64,000 nucleotides of DNA from NCBI GenBank assembly GCA_019448385.1, contig JAGTXO010000009.1:186001-250000 (forward strand), written 5' to 3'. The notes below the pieces were generated by a model. That model did no database searches. It saw only the letters and a list, made by a program, of their open reading frames with translations, and was not told the origin of the DNA. The translations under genes and the position numbers were made by a program. This DNA comes from Diacronema lutheri (lineage: Eukaryota; Haptophyta; Pavlovophyceae; Pavlovales; Pavlovaceae). Position 1 is the stretch's first letter; the number at the start of each line of letters is the position of its first letter. This document shows, piece after piece, positions 56,850 to 64,000 of this stretch.

Positions 56850-58238
56850 GCCGCCGCGTCACCGGCCGCGTGTGGCGCGACGGGCTGCGCGAGCATGAGC
56901 TTGATCGCCGTCACTGCTCCCACTTTGGGCAGGTGCGGCAAAAAGTCGCAGCCGCACAGCATGCAAAAGTCGACAAACTCTCGCGCGCTCAGCCCGAGCT
57001 GCTCGAGAACTGTCTGCAGGCAAATCTCGTACACTGGGCGCTTGCCCCCCTCCCCCTTCCCTGTGCCGCCCACCCCGCCCACGCGGTGCGTCTCGGTGTC
57101 AAAGAGATTCTTGAGCATGCGTGGCGCGCCAAACGTGAGCGCGTCCATATCCTCGGACGCGACCGCGTACGCATGTCCCGCGGCGCACAGCGCGGCGCAC
57201 GTGGCCTCAGCCTCGCCTGGCGCCTCGACGACCGGCACGCCCATAAGCCGGAGGAGCTTAATCGCATCGAGCGCGTGCTGCCGCGTCACGCGCGCCGACC
57301 TGCGCGCTGCTTTCTCCACCTCGCGCTTGCTCCCCGCCGCCGCCGCGCTCGCCTCGTCAAGCGCTGAGCGCGCGGCCGCCGCGTCGACGCGCGCGGTCGC
57401 GAGCGCGGCTGCCGCGTCCGCGGCGAGGCGCGCGGCAGCCGCCTCCGATGCGGCCGCCGCGGCGGCGAGCGCCTGCGCCTCCTGCGCCTTGACCGCCGCC
57501 GCCGCCGCCTGCGCCGCGCGCGCCTCCGCCTCGGCCGGCTCGGCGGCGGGGTCAGCCGCGGCGGCACGCGCGGTCTCGGCTGCGGCTGCGCGCGCCGCCG
57601 CGTCGGCGGCGGCGGCGGCGGCGATCGCGGCGGCGGCGGCGGCAGCGGCAGCGAGCGCATCCGCTTCCGACGGCACCGGCGCCACGCCCGGCGCGGCTGC
57701 CGCGGGTGCGAGCCGCTGCAGCCGCTCGACGGCGCGCGCCGCCGCGTCGGACGCCTCGCGCACCCGCTCGTCGGCGACGCCGTCGACGACGCGCGCCTCA
57801 AGCTCGGCGATCTGCGCGGCGTCGCGCCGGTCGCGCCGCGCGCGCAGCTCGCTTGCCTTGAGCACGGGCGCGTCGCCGTCGAACACGTAGATCGGCTTGA
57901 CGCCCGCCTCGAGCAGCTTGAGCGTGCGCATCAGGAAGCCGTTCAGGTGCGATGTGATCTCGCCCTTGTCGTTGGTGAGCGACGCGAAGCCATCTGACTC
58001 AGAACGCACGGCGATGATGAACTGGTAGAGGCAGGTCGACGCGTCGATCGCAAGCGTGCTGCGCCGTGGGCGTGAGGCGCAAGGCGGCGCTCGTGCGCTC
58101 GACGGCAGGCGAGCCGTGCGCGGGCCGGCGCAGAGCGCGCGTGCGCGCGTACCGACTTGTAAAATCCTTGGGCGTGCGCGGCTTGATGGACGACGGCGCC
58201 GCGCCCGAGAGGAACGGAAACAGCCCCTTGATACCCAT
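56345..58238 (-). CDS. FEN1: Flap endonuclease 1 with alanine-rich insertion
   Basis: Exons 58238-58153 and 58058-56345 give 599 residues; the 94-nt intron is GTACGC...GCGCAG. It begins MGIKGLFPFL; the initiator-proximal Gly2 is part of the active site. All metal-binding acidic residues are present: Asp in LAIDAS, Asp in YVFDGD, Glu pair in GEAEA, Asp pair in SEDMDA, Asp in CGCDFLP. The H3TH region is PKVGAVTAIKLM, and the PCNA motif is QTRLDQFF near residue 540 followed by a basic tail. FEN1 removes 5' flaps in Okazaki-fragment maturation. It is about 220 residues longer than human FEN1. Most of the excess is an Ala-rich, coiled-coil-like block (about 135-285) placed in the helical arch/cap between the N and I regions. 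Confidence 0.92.
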
Positions 58239-58345
58239 CGCCAGGGTCCGTCTGCGCGGCGGACGGCGGGTCGACTTCCGCCCCTCGACGAGACCAGTCC
58301 CCGAGTGATGAGGCTGGAGAATGGAGCGCTGGAGACCACTATTTA

Positions 58346-58447
58346 AAAAGTCTTCCCTTTTTTACGTCGCTTTTTTAACCGAATAACCAGCTTGCTTTGA
58401 TGCATCTATCAATTCATTTCCTAGTTTACGCACCATATCTTTACCTG
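58346..58447 (-). pseudogene. rps7: Fragment of an organellar rps7 gene (NUPT/NUMT)
   Basis: An A+T-rich island whose minus strand reads RSGKDMVRKLGNELIDASK, then QAGYSVKK, matching the C-terminal helix of organellar ribosomal protein uS7 (plastid type RSGKTMANKLANELMDAA...G.AVRKRE). Codons are A/T-ending (GGT AAA GAT, CTA GGA AAT GAA), unlike nuclear genes here. After KK the frame stops, but AAAAGGGAAGAC (KRED in another frame) follows, as if a few bases were inserted into the KKREDT segment of the original. No start or upstream S7 sequence is present. Insertion of organelle DNA into the nucleus is the simplest reading. Plastid origin is slightly favoured over mitochondrial. Confidence 0.6.
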
Positions 58448-58788
58448 AACGCTCGCGGACTGCCAAGGGCGCGGCGGGCGCGGCGCGCGCGCCCCAAAGG
58501 TGCGCGACGCGCGGCGGCGCGCGGCGCAGCCCGCACGCGGACCGCGCGCACCACGCCGCGGGCACCGCGCCGCGCGCGCCGCCCGATCGTGATCTGCGCC
58601 GAGCTCACACGCGCCCGCGCGACGCGCGCCGCGCGCCCGCGCCGCGCCCCGCGCAGCGTGATGCCGCTTGGCTCCATGTTTGGTCGCGCGGCGGCCAGCT
58701 CATTCTGCGCGACGGGCGGCCCGCCATCTGTGCCGTCATCATCGCCGCTCGTGTCGCCGCGGCGCTATATTAGGCGCGGTCCGATGAC
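58448..58788. other. G+C-rich spacer without a recognisable gene
   Basis: All frames are Arg/Ala-rich with alternating GC composition and no recognised motif. It lies between the organellar fragment and the repeat-rich tract. TATATTAGG at about 58767-58775 is the only TATA-like sequence near the start of the next open region. Confidence 0.3.
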
Positions 58789-59107
58789 GTGCACGCTGTC
58801 GGCGAGCACCTCCGCGTCGCGCTGACTGGCGCGGCCAGCGGGCGTGCGCCGAACGGCGCCTGCGCCGGCGCGGGCGCAGTGCGCGGCGGGTGCAGCCGCG
58901 ATCGCGCCGAAGCGCCGCGGCAGACGCGCGGCGCCGAGGCCGCCGCAGACGCCGCCGCCGCTGCCGCCACCGCGCCGCCGCCGCCACCGCCGCCGCCCTC
59001 GCTGGGCGCCGCCGCCGCCGCCACCACCGCCACCGCCGCTGCCGCCGCCGCCGTGGCCGAGCCGCCACCGCCGCCGCCGCCGCCGCCGGCCAGCGACGCG
59101 GGCGAGA

Positions 59108-59147
<40 letters not shown>

Positions 59148-60528
59148 GCGCACGTTATCGCAGCTCGCGCTCAAGACGCGCGCGGTCGCCTCGGCGCGCG
59201 AGGCATAGCGCGACGAGTGTGCGCGCGCGGACGCGGCGGCATCGTCACACGCGCCGGCGCCGCGCGCGCGCGCCCGCCGGTGCGCGCGGTCGGCGGCGCG
59301 CGGGCGCAGGCGAGCTGGCGCTCGCGGCCGCGCGCACGATCGCCTCGACGGAGGACGGCGATTTGACGGACGACGCGCTCGAGGCCGCCGTCGAGCAGGA
59401 GCTGGGCGACGAGCGCGGCCGCCTGCTGCTGTGCATGCGGGGCGCAGCGGCGCAATGGCCTGCGCTCTGCCGGCTGCTGAAGCACGCGTGCGCGTCGGCG
59501 CGCGCGGCGAAGCGCGAGCGGTTCACGGTGTTCGTCGTGCACGCGGCCAAGCGCGGCGAGCGGGGGGGCGCCGCAGAGGCGCGCTTAGACGCGGTGGCCG
59601 AGAGGGTGGGCGCGCTCGGCGGCCTCCAGAGTGTCCGCTTGCGCGGCTTTGCCCTCGAGCGCCGCCGACCGCTCGACGGGGCCGGCGCGTCCGCCATCGG
59701 CCAGGACGAGCAGGTCGAGGCAGAGGCGGGCGGGGCGTCCGTCGCGGGCGTGACGATGGCCAAGCAGCTGCGTCACTTTGCCGAGCAAGCTGCCCGCGAC
59801 GACGTGCTTTTCCGCGTCGCCGTGTCCGAGGCCGAAGCCGACGCCCGGCTGGCGCACGTTGCGGGTGACGACGTTGGCGCGTACAGCGTCGTGCTCGCAG
59901 TCGCCGAGCTCGTCAGGCGGGCCAAGGCTGGCGAGGTTGCGCCGGCAGCCGCCCGCTCCGCCGCCTCGCCGCCCGCCGCCCCGCCGGCCGCCGCCGCGTC
60001 CGCCGCCGCCGAGCGCGACGCCTCGCCCACCGACCGCCTGCACGCGCTGACGCTCGCCGTGCGAGTCGCGCTCGCGCGCTGCGAGCTGCGCCGACCACCT
60101 CCTCGCCGACGCGTCGCCGAGCGCGGCCACTGCCGCTGGTGGTGGTTGCGCGCGTGCGGACGGCACGACGGGTGGCGTGGCGACGGGCGGTGCGGCGGGT
60201 GGCGTGGCGACGGGCGGTGCGGCGGCCGCGCCGGCTGCTGCGGGCGGTGCGACGGCGGGTGCATCGCCCATCTCGCGGCCGGCGAAGCGCGCGCGGCGCA
60301 CGCTCACCGCCGCCCCAGCCGCCTCGGCCGCAGCGGCCGCCGGAGGCGCATGCGCCGGTGCACGCCGCGCGGCCGGCGCGCCGCGCGCGCGCGCCGGCCG
60401 AGTACGTTTGGCTTGCCATCGCGCGCCGGATGCTGGCGGCGCGACACGCGGCGGCCGCGGGCAGCGACTTTGTCGCGTCGTGCGCCGCCGCGATGCAGGC
60501 CGAGTCGAGTACGGCGAGGGCCGCGCTT

Positions 60529-60594
60529 CGCCACAGGCCGAGTACGGCGAGGGCCGCGCTTCGCCACAGGCCGAGTACGGCGAGGGCTGCGCCG
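60529..60594 (+). repeat. 33-bp tandem repeat (11-residue unit EYGEGRASPQA)
   Basis: Two complete copies and most of a third of a 33-bp unit beginning GAGTACGGCGAGGG, nearly identical to one another. The period keeps the frame. Related G/C-rich tandem units occur at about 60170-60240, in steps that encode GGVATGGAA. Confidence 0.85.
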
Positions 60595-61894
60595 TTGTCA
60601 TCGGCGACGCGACTGATGCCGCCTTGGTCGAGGCCGCAGCGGCGGCGCTGCTCGAGGGCAAGCACGCGGCGGTCAGCCTCGGCTGCATCGACCGGCCGGC
60701 GGTGCTCGTCGTGCAGCGCGCCGTGGACGCGCCAACGTCGCACGTGTACGGGTGGTGCGCGCACGCGGCCGCTCGCGACGCGGGCGCCGCCGAGTCTGTC
60801 GAGGCGCAGGGCGTGTTCGACGCGATCGTCGAGCGCGCGTGGGCGCTGCGCCCGGACTTAGCCGTCGGCGGCCCGAAGCCCACGCGCACGTGGGAGGCCG
60901 AGCGCATCTCTGGCGACGCGCCCGACGAGGCGGGCGTGGCCGCGCTGCGCGTGCTCTACGCGCTCGTCGCGGCGCACGACCGCTACCGCTCGGCCACCGC
61001 GCTTTTTAACGCGCTCGCGCAGCTGCACGCGCCCGACGCCGCCGGCGCGCGCGCGGAGGTCGTCGCGGCGGCGCGCGCGGTGCCGCCCGGGTGCCGCGCC
61101 AGCGGCCGCGCGTGACGACGCGAGGGAGCGCGCATGGGAGGGCGCTCGGATCGCCGCGCTCGCCGTCAGCGCGGACGCCGCGCGCAGGCGTGTCGCGCCC
61201 GTGCGCGCGCTCGTCGACGCGCTCGGCACGCCACCGACCTCGGCGATCACGGGCGGGCCGGCGGTCCGGCTCGCGGGCGCGGGCGACGGCGCGGGCGGCG
61301 CGACGACGACTTTGTGGCCGTCGTCAGGCGCGGTGGGCGTTGGTTCGCGTGCGAGCCCGGCCGCGCGCGGCGGCTGCAGTGGCGGTCGGTCCTGCGCCGC
61401 GCGCGCGGCAGCGCCGACGGGACCGGCGAGGAGGCGTTCGCGGTCGTCTACGTGCGGCGCGGCGCGGCGGCCGGCGACGCGGCTGGCGACGCGCAGGCCG
61501 AACGGGCGCGCGGCGGGCGCGCGCGCAGGCGCACGCGCGGCGGCACGCGCAAGCGCAAGCGCGGCGCCTCCGCCGGGCTCGAGCGGCCGTGCCCGCCGGC
61601 GCGCCGGCTGCCGCGCCCGCCGGCGCGCCGGCGGGCGCTGCTCACCGCCCGCCCGCCAGGCGTGCCACGGTCGCCGCGCGCACCACGCGCTCTGTGACCG
61701 ACGCGCAGCACTCGGCGCCTACCGCCACAATTGCACCTGTCTTCGACTGGCGCGCCGGCCGCCCGCCCCCCGCCGCTCGAGCCCGCCATCCGCGGCCGCG
61801 TGGGCGCGCGCCACCGGGCAAGGCCTGGGACAGCGTCTCGGGTGCGTGGGCGGACAAGCCGACTGGTGCTGCCGTCGCCGCCGCGCCGTCGCCG

Positions 61895-61995
61895 CCGCCG
61901 CCCGCCGCCGCGCCGCCGCCCGCCGCCGCGCCGCCGCCCGCCGCCGCGCCGCCGCCCGCCGCCGCGCCGCCGCCCGCCGCCGCGCCGCCGCCGCC
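61895..61995 (+). repeat. 15-bp tandem repeat coding for Pro/Ala units
   Basis: Successive copies of CCGCCCGCCGCCGCG encode repeated PPAAA. It lies between two helical regions of the unidentified tract and would act as a rigid, extended linker. Confidence 0.85.
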
Positions 61996-63744
61996 GCCAC
62001 CGGCGGCGCTCGGCCGCCGGCAGCACGTCGGCGCGGGCGGCAGCGCGGCAGGCCGGCGGCTCGCGGCCATCGCACGGCGGGAGCGCGGCGTGCGTGCGCT
62101 GCCGCCTGCCGCGCGCTTCCTCGCCACGCTGCCGCCACCGCCACGCGACGGCCTCGCGCGCACGAGCAAGCAGGCGCGCGCGAGGCGCAACGCGGACGGA
62201 CGGCCGGCGCACGCGCGCGCGGCCAACGCGCGCGCCTTCTACCGCGGCGTGGAGCTCGGCGTGCACGCGACGCGCGCCATCGTCGACGCGCGCCACGCCG
62301 ACCTGCCGCAGGCCGTCTTCGTGGCGGAGGCGCGGGCGATCATCGCGCGCTCCGCCGGTGGCGGCGCGCTGCTCGCGCCGGACGACGTGCGCGACCTGTG
62401 CGACGCGCAGACGGACGCCGATCGCGCTGCGATCTGGGCGGCGGTGGGCGCGCACGAGGCGACGCGCATCTTCGCGCTCGTCACGCGCGCAACGCGAGCT
62501 TGGCGGGCGCGGCGCTGCTCGTGCTGCACACGCCGGCGGACGATCCGGCGCGCGCGCTCGGACTCGTGGCGACGCGCTCGCGCGCGCCGTCGACGGGCGC
62601 GCCGCGCGACGCACACAGGGCGATGGTGCAGCGGTTGGACGTGCTGACGGGCGCGATCGCCGCGGCGCGAGGCGCGCCGCCGCTCGAGCTCGAGCTCGCG
62701 CTCGCGCCCGAGCCGCAGAGCGCGTGCAACGCGCGTGCGGCCGCGCTGCTCTGCCTGCAGGCCGTCGCGGACGCGAGCGACCGTCCCGCCGCTGAGGACG
62801 CGCTGGCCGCGCTCGACGACGCGCGCGGCATCGACCGGCACTGCCACGCCGTCCGGCAGCAGATCGAGGCGAAGCTCGCGTGGCGGCGCGCCGACGGCGC
62901 CGTATGCGCCGACGGCGCCGACGGCGCGCCCGCGCTCGCGCCTGCCGCCGCACCGCCGGCGTGTGCGCCGGCGCACGCTGCCGGCGAGGCGGCAGTCGAC
63001 CAGGCGATCGTCACGCGGGTGCGCGACGCGCTGCGCGCGTGGGCGACGACTGGCACCGCGCCCAGCGCGGCGGTGCTCGACGACGCCTGCGCCGCGTACA
63101 CGGCGCGCGCACGCGCGCGCAAGGACGCGCGCACGGCGCTGGACCCGACGCGCGCGGCCGAGCTGCTCGCCGCGGCCGCGCGCGGCGGAGCCGACGGGGC
63201 GGATGCCGCGCGCGCGCTGCTCGGCGGCACGCCGCGCCTGCTCGTCGTGCTCCTCTGCGTGCCCGTCGCCGCGCCGTCCGGCGAGCCGCCGCGCCCGGTC
63301 GGGCTGCTCGTCGCCGACCGGCCGACGGACGACTCGCGCCCGGCCGCGCTCGTGCGCTACGACTTTGCGCCGCTCGACGCGGACGTGGCCGTCGCGGTCG
63401 GCGCGCATGCCGTCGCGCTGGCCACTGCGATCTGGCCGCTGCTCGCGGCCGAGGGGGAGCCGCAGCCATCGCCCGTCGTGCGCTCGCAGCCGCGCGGCGG
63501 CGACGATGGCGCGCGTGCGCTCGCAACGTTCGCGTGCCTCGACGCGCTGATGACCGCCAGCGTCGGCGCGCACGGCCTCGCGGGCGGCGCGGGCATGCTG
63601 CCCGCGCTGGTCGCGCGAGGCGCCGCGGCCACCCAGCGCGAGCGGCAGCTGCGCGCGGCCGCCGAGAGGCTGGGCGGCACGGTCGCTGGGTGGCCGGACA
63701 CGGGCGCGAGCGCGGCGGGCGCGAGCGTCGACGAGGAGGCGCGC

Positions 63745-63900
63745 ACGTACGAGGTCGAGACGGTCGTCGGCGAGCGCCGCAAGGCGGGCAAGAGGGTGAC
63801 GTTCCAGTTCCGGATCAGGTGGCTGGGCAACGACGAGAGCGCCGACACGTGGGAGCCTGAGGCCAACGTGAGCAGCGACCTCGTCGCCCAGTTCCGCACG
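63745..63900 (+). other. Chromodomain-encoding segment
   Basis: The plus strand reads YEVETVVGERRKAGKRV, then FQFRIRWLGNDESADTWEPEAN and LVAQF. The pattern is YxVExIx...R...hxWxG...D-TWEPxxN, the chromodomain fold. The aromatic cage positions Tyr, Trp and Trp are present. Chromodomains read methylated histone tails and occur in host chromatin proteins and at the C-terminus of some retroelement integrases and transposases. The frame continues open into a Gly/Ser-rich tail beyond the window edge. Confidence 0.75.
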
Positions 63901-64000
63901 ACGCGCGACGAGCAGAAGCGGCGCGCGGGCGGATCGGGCAGCGGCAGCGGCGGCGCGGGCGCGGCGTCGGCATTGGCGTCGGCGCCGCTTCGCGCGCACG

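Larger units (their letters stand above)
58789..64000 (+). other. Unidentified repeat-rich coding tract ending in a chromodomain (3' end outside window)
   Basis: Plus-strand protein-like sequence occupies most of this 5.2 kb, but it is spread over different frames, so it is either a multi-exon gene or a decayed element with several breaks. Seen in order: a GCC-rich low-complexity start; a helical region (AAVEQELGDERGRLLLCMRGAAAQW ...); Ala/Pro repeats; a segment DDDFVAVVRRGGRWFACEPG...AFAVVYVRRG resembling the end of a peptidase-like fold; a Pro/Ala repeat; a helical region; and a C-terminal chromodomain. The combination suggests a mobile-element or chromatin protein. No reverse transcriptase, capsid or transposase core was recognised, so the family is left open. 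Confidence 0.4.

Noticed and set aside
58789-59208. Long Ala- or Pro-only open frames on both strands
   Set aside because: They are produced by GCC/GGC trinucleotide runs read in any frame; only sequence with varied residues was counted as coding support.
1-64000. tRNA, rRNA or spliceosomal RNA genes
   Set aside because: No cloverleaf with B-box-like GGTTCGANNCC and matching stems, and no rRNA-like conserved blocks, were recognised; a covariance-model search would be needed to exclude small RNA genes.

Overview
The window is strongly G+C-rich eukaryotic DNA, densely packed with protein genes on both strands. Eighteen introns could be placed by protein homology. They are short (about 94-213 nt), and most begin GTGCGC/GTGCGT and end in GCGCAG-like acceptors. 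Several proteins carry N-termini that look like a signal peptide followed by a transit peptide, as expected for a plastid of secondary origin. One gene has an axonemal dynein light-chain-type domain, so the cell is probably flagellated. My inference is a flagellate alga with a complex plastid, most likely a haptophyte (a pavlovophyte-like G+C-rich genome would fit). The species cannot be fixed from sequence alone.

Layout, left to right. 1-6.1 kb: a partial C-terminus, a CREST-superfamily membrane protein, a Golgi-type sulfotransferase, RNA polymerase III subunit RPC9 and complex I LYR subunit NDUFB9. 6.1-10.7 kb: a degraded Ty1/copia retroelement with an 84-bp tandem repeat, flanked by poorly coding sequence. 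10.7-22.9 kb: a membrane protein with a TIR-like domain, an axonemal light-chain-domain protein, an ABCG half transporter, a very long divergent SMC1-like ATPase and a YccV/HspQ-domain protein. 22.9-34.5 kb: an ankyrin membrane protein, the ubiquitin E2 variant UEV/MMS2, a ChaN-like protein, an AMT ammonium transporter, a NOA1/YqeH circularly permuted GTPase, a small zinc-ribbon protein, a plastid-type aldo-keto reductase and a frame-broken SirB1-type protein. 34.5-52.8 kb: a cyclic-nucleotide-binding-domain protein, a secretory glycosyltransferase-like protein, a plastid VOC/glyoxalase, a TFIIB-like factor, a KdsD-like sugar-phosphate isomerase, a FAM135 lipase-like protein with a long CAG tract, an ICMT/PEMT-like methyltransferase and an OSCA/TMEM63 channel. 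52.8-56.2 kb: a hAT DNA transposon with A+T-rich ends and a nested foldback element. 56.3-58.45 kb: a FEN1 nuclease with an alanine-rich insertion, then a fragment of an organellar rps7 gene. 58.8-64 kb: an unidentified repeat-rich coding tract that ends in a chromodomain and runs off the window.

The genes do not form one pathway. The shared theme is architecture: at least seven head-to-head gene pairs are separated by only about 50-130 bp, and tail-to-tail pairs are equally tight, with one pair overlapping at the stop codons. Promoters are therefore probably bidirectional and very short.

The most unusual items are the divergent SMC1-like protein, the separation of two domains that occur together in FBXO21 (SirB1 and YccV) into two genes 11 kb apart, the organellar rps7 fragment, the chromodomain tract, and the uniform non-consensus 5' splice site.
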